A stretch of DNA of 64,000 bases, taken from NCBI RefSeq assembly GCF_042432445.1, contig NZ_JBHLXE010000013.1:145219-209218 (forward strand), given 5' to 3'. The stretch's first letter is position 1. Each line of letters opens with the position of its first letter. The position numbers and the translations under genes were made by a program. Under the pieces are notes generated by a model. It had not been told where the DNA came from, did not search any database, and saw nothing but the letters and a program-made list of their open reading frames with translations. The stretch is from Thorsellia kenyensis (GTDB lineage: Bacteria > Pseudomonadota > Gammaproteobacteria > Enterobacterales > Thorselliaceae). Shown piece by piece: positions 56,072 to 64,000 of the stretch.

Positions 56072-56158
56072 ATGACTAACTTCACTTTGCTCCTGAATCT
56101 TCTGCTACTCGTAACTAGTTTACGCGGTGATTCTATGGAGCAAAGATTTTTTATCTAA
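56072..56158 (+). CDS. leuL: leu operon leader peptide
   Basis: A 28-codon ORF reads MTNFTLLLNLLLLVTSLRGD and then SMEQRFFI. Eight of its residues are leucine, seven of them in two clustered runs (LLL and LLLL), and the following SLRG matches the E. coli LeuL leader. It is too short for automatic gene calls. When leucyl-tRNA is scarce, the ribosome would stall on the Leu codons and prevent the terminator hairpin downstream, letting transcription reach leuA. It sits between a strong promoter and the attenuator. Confidence 0.9.
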   Translation: MTNFTLLLNLLLLVTSLRGDSMEQRFFI

Positions 56159-56170
56159 TCCTATAGAGTA

Positions 56171-56202
56171 AAAAAAACCGCGCAAATGCGCGGTTTTTTT
56201 TT
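56171..56202 (+). terminator. leu attenuator terminator
   Basis: A CCGCGCA / TGCGCGG stem with an AA loop, extended by A/T pairing, is followed by nine T residues. It lies 12 bp after the leuL stop and about 100 bp before leuA, the expected place for transcription attenuation by leucine. Confidence 0.92.
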
Positions 56203-56303
56203 GGCTAAATCACTGTCGAATTGAATAACAGCGTTAATGTTTAAATACACAGACTTTAGGATATAACTATTTAACCACACAGATCACTAAAAGGATATAT
56301 ATT

Positions 56304-58004
56304 ATGATAAGTAATCCAGCAACTAAATATCGTCAATTCCCTGTAATTGCTTTATCTGATAGGCAGTGGCCTAACAAAGTGATTGATAGAGCACCGCGCT
56401 TTTTAAGTTCAGATCTTCGTGATGGTAACCAAGCACTCATTGAACCCATGAGCATTGAAAAGAAATTGAGGATGTTCGATCTTTTGGTTGAATGCGGTTT
56501 TAAAGAGATTGAAATTGCTTTCCCTTCTGCATCAGAAACTGAATTTAAGTTCGTTAGAAGATTAATAGAAGAAAATCGCGTGCCTGATGATGTTGTTTTA
56601 CAAGTGTTAACGCAAGCTAGAGAAGACTTAATAGTCAGAACATTTGAGTCTTTAAAGGGCTGTAAACAAGCGATTGTTCATGTTTATAACGCAACCTCCC
56701 CTGTATTTCGTCAAGTGGTATTTAATAAATCAAAAGAAGAAATTAAAGCATTGGCTGTCCACGGAGCTACGCTCATAAAAGAAGAAGCAAAAAAATACCC
56801 AGAAACAGACTGGTCATTTCAGTACTCTCCTGAAATATTTTCAGACACTGAACTAGATTTTGCCATAGAAGTATGTGAAGCGGTTTGTGATGTATGGCAA
56901 CCTAGCCCACAGAAAAAAGTCATCTTAAACTTACCTGCGACTGTTGAAATGTCAACTCCGAATGTCTATGCAGATCAAATCGAGTACTTTTGCCGCCACA
57001 TTTCAAGAAGAGAAAGTGTTGTCATCAGTATTCATGTCCATAACGACCGAGGATGTGCTGTTGCAGCGACTGAACTGGCTATTATGGCTGGCGGAGATAG
57101 GGTTGAAGGTTGTCTATTTGGGCATGGAGAACGAACCGGCAATGTGGATTTAATTACTATTGCTCTTAATTTGTATACCCAGGGTATCGATCCGACACTA
57201 GACTTTACTAAAATGAATAAAATTGTTCGTGAAGTTGAGCATTGCACTCAGTTGCCAGTTCATCCAAGACACCCTTACGCTGGTGAATTGGTATTCACCG
57301 CATTTTCTGGTTCCCATCAAGATGCCATTAAAAAGGGATTATCACAACGCAAAAAAGATATCGAATCCAATAATGGTGCATACTGGCAGGTACCCTATTT
57401 GCCTATCGATCCAATAGATTTAGACAGATCGTACGAAGCTGTCATTAGAGTAAATAGCCAATCAGGTAAAGGTGGCGTAGCCTACTTACTAGAACAAGAC
57501 CATGGTATTGAAATGCCTAGACGTCTGCAAATAGAATTTAGCCGCATTGCACAAAAAGAGGCCGATACTACGGGCAAAGAGTTAACCTCTGGCGTATTAT
57601 ACAGCATTTTTGAAGCAGCCTATTTCAATGCGCCTAAACATGTTGAATTGCTTCAACATAAAATGTTAGGTGAAGATGATGAAGGTAATACAACCATTCA
57701 TGCGATTTTTAAAACAAATAATCAAACGATTGAGGTAGAAACGACAGGTAATGGACCTATTGCTGCGTTTGTTAAAGCGATAAATCAATCTTTAAATTTA
57801 GATATTGATGTTGTTGACTATAATGAACATGCAAGAAGCCAAGGGGCACAAGCTAGTGCGGTTTCTTATATAGAAATGCAGGTAGGTAATCGAACATTAT
57901 TTGGCGCAGGCACGCATGTAAATAGCTCTAAGTCTTCCTACTTAGCTATTATGAGTGCACTCAATAGAGCAATTGATAAAAACTGGATAAGCTTAAATCA
58001 CTAG
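56304..58004 (+). CDS. leuA: 2-isopropylmalate synthase, long (LeuA2) type
   Basis: LeuA joins acetyl-CoA and 2-oxoisovalerate, the first committed step of leucine synthesis. This is the long 566-aa form, as in pseudomonads and actinobacteria, and not the 523-aa enteric LeuA. It opens MISNPATKYRQFPVIALSDR. The catalytic barrel has FLSSDLRDGNQALIEPMS (metal Asp and Arg), metal histidines in SIHVHNDRG, and GHGERTGNVD. The C-terminal third is the leucine-sensing regulatory domain, with GAGTHVNSSKSSYLA near the end. A full enteric-type leader and attenuator precede it. Confidence 0.96.
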   Translation: MISNPATKYRQFPVIALSDRQWPNKVIDRAPRFLSSDLRDGNQALIEPMSIEKKLRMFDLLVECGFKEIEIAFPSASETEFKFVRRLIEENRVPDDVVLQVLTQAREDLIVRTFESLKGCKQAIVHVYNATSPVFRQVVFNKSKEEIKALAVHGATLIKEEAKKYPETDWSFQYSPEIFSDTELDFAIEVCEAVCDVWQPSPQKKVILNLPATVEMSTPNVYADQIEYFCRHISRRESVVISIHVHNDRGCAVAATELAIMAGGDRVEGCLFGHGERTGNVDLITIALNLYTQGIDPTLDFTKMNKIVREVEHCTQLPVHPRHPYAGELVFTAFSGSHQDAIKKGLSQRKKDIESNNGAYWQVPYLPIDPIDLDRSYEAVIRVNSQSGKGGVAYLLEQDHGIEMPRRLQIEFSRIAQKEADTTGKELTSGVLYSIFEAAYFNAPKHVELLQHKMLGEDDEGNTTIHAIFKTNNQTIEVETTGNGPIAAFVKAINQSLNLDIDVVDYNEHARSQGAQASAVSYIEMQVGNRTLFGAGTHVNSSKSSYLAIMSALNRAIDKNWISLNH

Positions 58005-58207
58005 TCACTAAGTCACCAGTAAAATATATAAAAAAATCAATATTTTTCCTTTTTTGGACTTACCTACAACTGGATGTATTTTACTGGGTTGTATCTATTG
58101 CTTTATACTTAATGATTTTTATTTTAATGACTTTTAACCTAGCTTTTTATTTGATAATTTTTTAATATAGATTAATTATCCACGTATTTTTTTACTCAGA
58201 GGATTAA

Positions 58208-58831
58208 ATGATGCAATTAATAGTTTCGGCTCTCTCCCCTTTTGCACGTAAATGTGTTATCACAGCACACCATGTGGGTATTATTGAGAAAATTTCATTA
58301 GAAAGCTCACTAGCTCACCCAATTGACAGAAATCAATCAATTGTTGAAAAAAACCCACTGGGGCAAATTCCGACCTTAACCTTGGATAATGGCCAAGTTT
58401 TACATGATAGTCGTGTTATCTGTGAGTATTTTAACCACCTAGGGCAAGCCAAACTATTTGGAGATGATTCTCACCCCTCTTTTAAGTGGGAAATATTAAC
58501 TGATGCCTCGCTCGCTGATGGAATAACGGATGCAACGATATTAGTTCGCTATGAGCAAGCAGTTAGACCTCAACAATATCAGTGGAATGAGTGGGTTACA
58601 GGTCAACTAGAAAAAGTTCACAAAGGACTAAGTGCTTTTGATTCAAAAGCAAACTCATTAATGAAGCGTTTTGATATAGGCACCATCAGCTTGATTTGTG
58701 CATTAGATTACTTATCTATTAGACTCCCTGAGCTTGACTGGGTAAGCAAATACCCTAATCTGGCAAATTGGTATAATAAGCATAATGACGAACATGTCTC
58801 AATTGCTAAAACAAAACCTAACGCACCGTAG
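58208..58831 (+). CDS. Glutathione S-transferase-like protein (YibF-like)
   Basis: This 207-aa protein has a thioredoxin-like N-terminal domain with VSALSPFARKC and NPLGQIPTLTLDNGQVLHDSRVICEYF, where the cis-Pro and Asp-Ser bind glutathione. The all-helical C-terminal domain follows with ASLADGITDATILVRYEQAVRP, close to E. coli YibF as I recall it. Its substrate is unknown. It stands in the leucine operon between leuA and leuB, with gaps of 203 and 273 bp on either side, so it was probably inserted into an operon that normally lacks it. Confidence 0.8.
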   Translation: MMQLIVSALSPFARKCVITAHHVGIIEKISLESSLAHPIDRNQSIVEKNPLGQIPTLTLDNGQVLHDSRVICEYFNHLGQAKLFGDDSHPSFKWEILTDASLADGITDATILVRYEQAVRPQQYQWNEWVTGQLEKVHKGLSAFDSKANSLMKRFDIGTISLICALDYLSIRLPELDWVSKYPNLANWYNKHNDEHVSIAKTKPNAP

Positions 58832-59104
58832 ACAGGAACTTTTAATTGTTTTTTAGCGTTACTTGTATAGCAATATATTTAACTGAATTTAAAATTAAGG
58901 CTAATGCTTACGTCTTAGTTTTTGACTGTTCCAATTAATTAATAAATAAATGTAGAATTAAAATTATCGAGTTTAAAAAGCACTTAAAGCACCTTTAGAA
59001 CTAACTATAGCAGTATTATAAAGCTTTAATGCCATAACGATTTAAAAAAATCAATACAAAACTCAAATTAGAACGACAATATTATAAAAGCAAAAGGATA
59101 AATG

Positions 59105-60193
59105 ATGACACAACATAAAATTGCAGTATTAGCAGGAGATGGTATCGGCCCTGAAGTAATGGCGGAAGCGTTAAAGGTACTTGATGCGGTCAAATCACGC
59201 TTTAATTTAAATATCACTACGCAAGCGTATGACGTGGGCGGTATTGCCATTGACAACCACGGTTCTCCTTTGCCTCAATCAACTTTGGAGGGCTGCGAAG
59301 CTGCTGATGCAATTTTATTTGGTTCTGTCGGTGGTCCTAAATGGGAAAATCTGCCGCCAAATGAACAACCTGAACGTGGTGCGTTACTCCCGCTAAGAAA
59401 ACACTTTAAATTATTTTGTAACCTGCGCCCTGCTCGACTTTATTCCGGCTTAGAGGCACATTGTCCGCTACGCCATGATATTGCCCTAAAAGGATTTGAT
59501 ATCCTTTGTGTTAGAGAACTTACCGGTGGTATCTATTTTGGTCAACCTAAAGGTCGTGATGGTAGTGGTCAAGATGAACGTGCTTTTGATACAGAGGTGT
59601 ATCACCGTTTTGAAATAGAACGTATTGCCCATATTGCGTTTCAATCGGCAAAAAAACGCCAAAGCCGCGTGATATCTGTTGATAAAGCAAATGTGCTGCA
59701 AAGCTCTATATTATGGCGTGAAGTGGTTTCACAAATCGCTAAGCAGTATCCTGAGGTTGAGTTAAGTCATATGTATGTGGACAATGCAGCGATGCAATTA
59801 GTTAAAGCACCAAGTCAATTCGATGTCATGCTGTGCTCAAATCTTTTTGGTGATATCCTATCTGATGAGTGCGCCATGATAACGGGTTCTATGGGGCTAC
59901 TTCCCTCGGCGAGTTTAAATGAAAGCCACTTCGGGTTATATGAACCTGCAGGTGGAAGTGCGCCAGATATCGCTGGGCAAAACATAGCAAATCCTGTAGC
60001 ACAAATACTTTCATTGGCACTATTACTTCGCTATAGCCTTCACCTAGACGACGCTGCGAATGCTATAGAAAAAGCAGTCAATCGCACTTTAGAGGCGGGA
60101 CATTTTACACGTGATTTAGCTGGTTCAGGTTTATCACTGAGCACAAGTGAAATGGGTGATAAAATTGTTGAAATGATTACAGCACACCACTAA
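59105..60193 (+). CDS. leuB: 3-isopropylmalate dehydrogenase
   Basis: LeuB oxidises and decarboxylates 3-isopropylmalate with NAD. It has 362 aa from the second of two adjacent ATG codons. That ATG is preferred because AGGA is six bases upstream; the first is only three bases away. Motifs are AVLAGDGIGPEVMAEAL, LLPLRKHFKLFCNLRPARLY (substrate arginines), VRELTGGIYFG, VDKANVLQSS (catalytic Lys), SNLFGDILSDECAMITGSMG (metal Asp) and HGSAPDI-like GGSAPDIAG for NAD binding. The sequence is very close to the enteric enzyme. Confidence 0.97.
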   Translation: MTQHKIAVLAGDGIGPEVMAEALKVLDAVKSRFNLNITTQAYDVGGIAIDNHGSPLPQSTLEGCEAADAILFGSVGGPKWENLPPNEQPERGALLPLRKHFKLFCNLRPARLYSGLEAHCPLRHDIALKGFDILCVRELTGGIYFGQPKGRDGSGQDERAFDTEVYHRFEIERIAHIAFQSAKKRQSRVISVDKANVLQSSILWREVVSQIAKQYPEVELSHMYVDNAAMQLVKAPSQFDVMLCSNLFGDILSDECAMITGSMGLLPSASLNESHFGLYEPAGGSAPDIAGQNIANPVAQILSLALLLRYSLHLDDAANAIEKAVNRTLEAGHFTRDLAGSGLSLSTSEMGDKIVEMITAHH

Positions 60194-60341
60194 AACTGAA
60201 AATTACAATATTAAAGATAACTCTAGCAATGACGAAGTTTTAAGTCTAATTAAATTCAAGATAAAGAAAGAGTTAAGCTCTTCTAATTGCAAATTAAATA
60301 AAAAAAACTACGCATAGCACCTAGCGTATAGAGAGGAAAAA

Positions 60342-61739
60342 ATGGCAAAAACCTTATATCAAAAATTGTTTGATGCGCATGTTGTGCACGAAACACCAAA
60401 TGAAACACCTATTTTGTATATTGATAGACATCTTGTGCATGAAGTCACATCCCCACAAGCTTTTGATGGCCTAAGAGCCATGAATAGAAAAGTTCGTCAA
60501 CCATCAAAAACCTTTGCCACGATGGATCATAATGTTTCAACGCAAACAAAAGATATCAATGCAAGTGGTGACATGGCAAGAATACAGATGCAGGAGCTTA
60601 TGAAAAACTGTCAAGAGTTTGGAATAAGTCTTTATGACATCAACCACCCTTTTCAAGGAATTGTGCACGTAATGGGTCCAGAACAAGGATTAACTTTGCC
60701 TGGTATGACAATTGTATGCGGTGACTCACACACTGCCACTCATGGTGCGTTTGGTGCTTTAGCCTTTGGTATTGGTACATCTGAAGTAGAACATGTGCTT
60801 GCCACTCAAACACTTAAGCAATCACGCACTAAGAGCATGAAAATTGAAGTAAAAGGAAACGTCGGCAAAGGCATTACGGCAAAAGATATCGTCCTTGCGA
60901 TTATTGGTAAAACGGGCAGTGCTGGCGGTACAGGATACGTGGTTGAGTTTTGTGGTGAAGCAATTGAAGCACTTTCTATGGAAGGCCGTATGACCGTTTG
61001 CAACATGGCTATTGAAATGGGAGCTAAAGCAGGATTGATTGCACCGGATGACACGACATTCAATTACCTTAAGGGTCGTCAATACGCTCCTAAAGGCGAG
61101 TTATGGGATGAAGCAGTTAGTTATTGGCGCACATTAAAATCCGATGAAGGTGCTGTATTTGATAAGGTAGTAACACTTGACGCTAAAGACATTGCGCCAC
61201 AGGTGACATGGGGTACCAATCCTGGTCAAGTTATCGCCATCAATCAAACGATTCCTTTGCCTGAATCCTTTTCCGATCCTGTCGAAAAAGCCTCAGCTGA
61301 AAAAGCGCTTAATTATATGGACTTAAAAGCAGGCATCAATTTAACCGATGTTAAAATTGATAAAGTATTTATCGGTTCTTGCACTAACTCAAGAATTGAA
61401 GACTTAAGAGCAGCAGCTGAAGTAGCCAAAGGCCGTAAAGTGGCAAGTCATGTTCAAGCCTTAGTAGTTCCAGGTTCTGGTCCAGTTAAAGCACAAGCTG
61501 AAGAAGAAGGTTTAGATAAAATTTTCATTGAAGCAGGATTTGAATGGCGTTTACCAGGATGCTCTATGTGTTTAGCTATGAATAATGACAGATTAAATCC
61601 TGGCGAACGCTGCGCTTCAACAAGCAACCGTAACTTTGAAGGGCGTCAAGGACGTGGTGGAAGAACACATTTAGTCAGTCCAGCAATGGCTGCAGCTGCT
61701 GCAGTATCTGGTCATTTTGTAGATGTCAGAACACTTTAA
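60342..61739 (+). CDS. leuC: 3-isopropylmalate dehydratase, large subunit
   Basis: LeuC, with LeuD, isomerises 2- to 3-isopropylmalate using a 4Fe-4S cluster. It has 465 aa. The cluster cysteines lie in VFIGSCTNSRIEDLR and LPGCSMCLAMN. The active site includes CGDSHTATHGAFGALAFGIG, and the ending is SPAMAAAAAVSGHFVDVR. An AGAGGAAAAA ribosome site precedes the ATG. It lies 148 bp after leuB, a wider gap than usual. Confidence 0.98.
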   Translation: MAKTLYQKLFDAHVVHETPNETPILYIDRHLVHEVTSPQAFDGLRAMNRKVRQPSKTFATMDHNVSTQTKDINASGDMARIQMQELMKNCQEFGISLYDINHPFQGIVHVMGPEQGLTLPGMTIVCGDSHTATHGAFGALAFGIGTSEVEHVLATQTLKQSRTKSMKIEVKGNVGKGITAKDIVLAIIGKTGSAGGTGYVVEFCGEAIEALSMEGRMTVCNMAIEMGAKAGLIAPDDTTFNYLKGRQYAPKGELWDEAVSYWRTLKSDEGAVFDKVVTLDAKDIAPQVTWGTNPGQVIAINQTIPLPESFSDPVEKASAEKALNYMDLKAGINLTDVKIDKVFIGSCTNSRIEDLRAAAEVAKGRKVASHVQALVVPGSGPVKAQAEEEGLDKIFIEAGFEWRLPGCSMCLAMNNDRLNPGERCASTSNRNFEGRQGRGGRTHLVSPAMAAAAAVSGHFVDVRTL

Positions 61740-61841
61740 TGTAAAATACCTATTAACAATTATACCGATAATATAGATTCGAGCCAATTGTCCAAACATG
61801 GCATTAAGCTTCATTCTTTAATGGTTTAATGCTAAACAATT

Positions 61842-61887
61842 AAAAGTCTTGAAATGAGTAACAGCTATAAAGCTACAAGGACTTTTT
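61842..61887 (+). other. Hairpin in the leuC-leuD gap
   Basis: AAAAGTCTTG pairs with CAAGGACTTTT (one bulged base) around an inner AGCT-ATAA-AGCT stem and ends in five T residues. In a 188-bp gap where enteric operons have about ten bases, it may partly terminate and so reduce leuD. Confidence 0.5.
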
Positions 61888-61927
61888 CATTACGCTATGA
61901 CTCGAAATAAGATATAAGGAAAATCAC

Positions 61928-62536
61928 ATGACAAAATTCACAACACACACAGGTCTCGTAGCCCCTTTGGACGCTTCAAATGTAGATACTGATGCAATTA
62001 TACCGAAGCAATTTTTGCAAAAAGTCACACGCACAGGATTTGGAAAACATCTTTTTCATGACTGGCGTTTTTTAGATGATGCGGGCACCCAGCCTAATCC
62101 AGAATTTGTTCTTAATTACCCAGAGTACAAGGGAGCCACAATCCTATTAGCTAGAGAAAACTTTGGTTGTGGTTCTTCAAGGGAGCACGCACCTTGGGCG
62201 CTTTCAGATTATGGTTTTAAAGTAATTATTGCACCAAGTTTTGCAGATATTTTTTATGGCAACTGCTTTAATAGTCAAATTTTGCCCGTAGTATTAACTG
62301 AAGATGAGATCAACGAACTTTTTACTTATGTTCAAAATAATAAAGGTGCAAACATCACCGTAGATTTAGAAAACCAGACAGTTACAGCAAACAATAAAAA
62401 TTATAACTTTACTATCGATAACTTTAGAAAACATTGTATGATAAATGGACTAGACAGCATAGGGCTAACACTTCAGCATAAAACATCTATAGAAAAGTAC
62501 GAAAATAATATACAGCGGTTTTATATAGTAGTATGA
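61928..62536 (+). CDS. leuD: 3-isopropylmalate dehydratase, small subunit
   Basis: LeuD is the swivel subunit of the isopropylmalate isomerase. It has 202 aa (201 in E. coli). The core motifs VPLDAxNVDTDAIIPKQFL-type opening, ARENFGCGSSREHAPWALSDYG and FADIFYGNCFNSQILPV are intact. The C-terminal dozen residues (NNIQRFYIVV) differ from the usual ending. It is the last gene of the leucine operon, and insertion-sequence remnants start 200 bp beyond it. Confidence 0.97.
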   Translation: MTKFTTHTGLVAPLDASNVDTDAIIPKQFLQKVTRTGFGKHLFHDWRFLDDAGTQPNPEFVLNYPEYKGATILLARENFGCGSSREHAPWALSDYGFKVIIAPSFADIFYGNCFNSQILPVVLTEDEINELFTYVQNNKGANITVDLENQTVTANNKNYNFTIDNFRKHCMINGLDSIGLTLQHKTSIEKYENNIQRFYIVV

Positions 62537-62733
62537 TTTCCCTGTAGTCATTTTTAACTTATACTACTCAAAAACAGGAGACTATATTCTGACTATAATC
62601 CGCCCTATAAATAAGTAAGGTAAAGAGGCTTGATATTTCCAGTCAGACTGGAAAAATGAAAATGGTTTGCTCAGTCTTGTATGAATTAAGGACTACTAGA
62701 TAAAAATTCAGTGGAGGCTAATGATTGTAGTAC
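62537..62733. other. leuD 3' flank bordering IS remnants
   Basis: A perfect inverted repeat (TTTCCAGTC / GACTGGAAA, 62636-62654) has no T-run. A 13-bp direct repeat TTGATATTTCCAG occurs here at 62630-62642 and again at 62992-63004, on either side of the IS3-type fragment. Confidence 0.45.
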
Positions 62734-63004
62734 TGGTCAACTAATTTAGGACACTTTCTTAGAGGTTCCCCAAAATAATTGCTCTGATCTGTTTGGTGTC
62801 AGGCCACCGTTATAACTATGGGGTCTGAGACCACTGTAATACTTTACGATATAATTCACTATATCTTGATGAGCTGCCGTTAAATTATCATAGCCAAGCT
62901 TTGGTACCCATTCAGTTTTAAGGCTCCTAAAGAAACGCTCCATAGGGCTATTATCCCAACAGTTTCCTCGCCTTGATAGACTCTGCTTGATTTGATATTT
63001 CCAG
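62734..63004 (-). pseudogene. IS3-family transposase OrfB, C-terminal fragment with its terminal repeat
   Basis: About 80 residues remain: SLSRRGNCWDNSPMERFFRSLKTE, then the C-terminal catalytic-core region with YYSGLRPHSYNGGLTP, typical of IS3-family integrase domains. The two catalytic Asp residues upstream are missing. The stop codon lies inside the likely terminal inverted repeat (TGGTCAACTAATTTAGGACAC at 62734-62754). The 5' side is fused to an IS66-type fragment. Confidence 0.82.
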
Positions 63005-63009
63005 AGCAA

Positions 63010-63680
63010 CTGACGAAATTGCTTGTTTGTATTCTAGCTCGTTGTATTTCCAAGTTGGCAACACTGCTAAGGTTTCTCGCAACCATTTCTCTGGATCGAT
63101 GCCATTTGCTCTTGCAGTGGCAAGTAGGTTCATGATATTTGTCATCAGCTGCGAAGCTGCAAATGAACCTGCTAATAGCCAATTTTTTCTACCTAAAGCA
63201 ATAGGTCTGATGTTTATTTCGATATGATTATTATCGATAGGGACATTGCCATCGTTTAGGTAGACTTCTAAAGATTTCCAGCGATTAATGGCATGATTTA
63301 ATGCTCTGGCAAAGAGTGTATTCGGTAATGTCTTGGATAAGGTCTTTATTAACCATTTTCTTAACTTTTTAAGAATCGGTTTAGCAAATTTCTTACGCAC
63401 ATGTTTCCTTTGTTCTGGTGTCACATGCTTCAGTTTATTCTCAATCTGATAGAGTTTAGGACTTTCATTGATAAAATATTGGGCTAATGGATACGGTGCG
63501 ACTTTAACTATCTCTGCAAACTTACGGCGGACATGGGTAAAGCAACCTGCTTCAATAATCGATTCATATTTATCAAACAGGGCTTTATAGCCAGAGTAAT
63601 CGTCCACGACAAGTTTACCCTTGAAGGTTTTTAATATATTTTGGGCGTGTTTACCCTCCCTATCAATTAGGATAGTTGTT
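63010..63680 (-). pseudogene. IS66-family transposase (TnpC), C-terminal fragment
   Basis: Homology starts abruptly at TILIDREGKHAQN and continues with GKLVVDDYSGYKALFDKY, AGCFTHVRRKFAEI, VPIDNNHIEINIRPIALGRKNWLLAGS and TARANGIDPEKWL. These are the catalytic and C-terminal parts of an IS66 TnpC. The N-terminal half, with the helix-turn-helix and zinc region, is absent. The reading frame runs on into the adjacent IS3 fragment for some 20 meaningless residues before a stop. Confidence 0.82.
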
Positions 63681-63850
63681 AATAATTTTATAGTACACTA
63701 TCATTAAATAATAGGAGATTTAAAAATATGGCTAACCCAAAATTTTCAGATGAATTTAAAATGAATGCAATTAAATTAGCTAATAACAGAGGAGACCGGT
63801 CCCTGAAAGATGTAGCCAAAGAACTCAATATCTGTCTTTCCGCACTATAT
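63675..63850 (+). pseudogene. IS3-type OrfA, N-terminal fragment with likely left end
   Basis: The ORF starting at 63728 reads MANPKFSDEFKMNAIKLANN and KDVAKELNICLSALYF, the helix-turn-helix of IS3-family OrfA, then diverges into unrelated sequence and ends after 61 codons. AGGAG precedes the ATG. Just upstream, TTGTTAATAATTTTATAG (63677-63694) and ACAC resemble an imperfect partner of the terminal repeat near 62734. This end seems to have been inserted into the IS66 gene. Confidence 0.7.
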
Positions 63851-63883
63851 TTTATAATTATTTCTCAGGTTAAAAATGGTCAT
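63845..63883 (-). pseudogene. Truncated start of an unknown gene, translationally coupled
   Basis: An ATG with a perfect AAGGAGG ribosome site (7-bp spacing) opens MTIFNLRNNYKI and then a stop at the edge of the OrfA fragment. Its ATG overlaps the TGA of the preceding frame as ATGA. The likely reading is a gene cut off by the insertion element; the family cannot be told. Confidence 0.4.
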
Positions 63884-64000
63884 TTTTTAACCTCCTTATA
63901 TATTGACTCGTAGGGTTCTCCTAGCAGTCTAATGATATGTCTATGTTCTTCATCAATACCCTTGATATACACAGTTGTTTTGTCCACTATCAAACATTTA
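63880..64000 (-). CDS. Partial CDS at window edge, unknown
   Basis: Thirty-nine residues of a C-terminus are visible (VDKTTVYIKGIDEEHRHIIR, then LLGEPYESIYKEVKK and stop). I do not recognise the family. The small coupled pair would fit a toxin-antitoxin arrangement, but that is only inference from the ATGA overlap. Confidence 0.4.
   Translation of the reverse strand, partial: KCLIVDKTTVYIKGIDEEHRHIIRLLGEPYESIYKEVKK

Overview
The window is AT-rich, densely coded gammaproteobacterial chromosome. Several gene orders are conserved in that class: aroQ-accB-accC-prmA, tilS next to accA, and cysS divergent from ppiB-lpxH-purE-purK. yejM, ygdD and leuLABCD point the same way. My best guess is a host-associated relative of Orbaceae (Gilliamella or Frischella type) or a neighbouring Enterobacterales/Pasteurellales lineage. 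That rests on recall of gene content, not on a database search.

Layout. (1) 1-6.5 kb: a mannosylglycerate catabolic locus. The regulator mngR diverges from mngA (PTS transporter), mngB (GH38 alpha-mannosidase) and a glycerate kinase cut by the window edge. Together they import 2-O-alpha-mannosylglycerate as a phosphorylated sugar, split it and phosphorylate the glycerate. (2) 6.5-27 kb: housekeeping genes. These are ygiQ, two tandem tRNA-Asn, aroQ-accBC-prmA, a SetB-like efflux transporter with yejM, a DUF1523 protein, tRNA-Ser and tRNA-Thr, a PanM-like GNAT, ygdD, tilS, accA, cysS, ppiB, lpxH, purE and purK. (3) 27-55 kb: a large surface and secretion region, all on the minus strand. (4) 56-62.5 kb: the leucine operon with its leader peptide and attenuator, leuA (long type), a GST-like gene, leuB, leuC and leuD. 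(5) 62.7-64 kb: remnants of IS3- and IS66-family elements, and a truncated gene pair at the right edge.

The most interesting part is region 3. It holds two paralogous operons, each headed by a LysM plus inverse-autotransporter beta-barrel protein (895 and 909 aa). Each is followed by secreted proteins of a single diversified family (471, 386, 375 and 375 aa in one; 461, 434 and 396 aa in the other). The exoproteins have signal peptides, mostly a shared N-terminal domain, often a Pro-Asn-Gly-Gly linker, and a C-terminal domain ending in a conserved EQG signature. That signature also occurs near the C-terminus of both barrel proteins. A 1668-aa protein carries the same N-terminal domain fused to four tandem Ig-like plus C-type-lectin-like modules of invasin type, but has no barrel of its own. 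A 1192-aa Ig-repeat protein with nearly identical 969-bp tandem units lies beside it. The set resembles an expanded ZirTSU/SinHI-type system in which an intimin-like barrel would export or display partner proteins encoded in trans. Five copies of an 8-bp repeat upstream of the second barrel gene suggest phase-variable expression. ggt (gamma-glutamyltranspeptidase) and two identical tRNA-Ala genes lie between the two operons.
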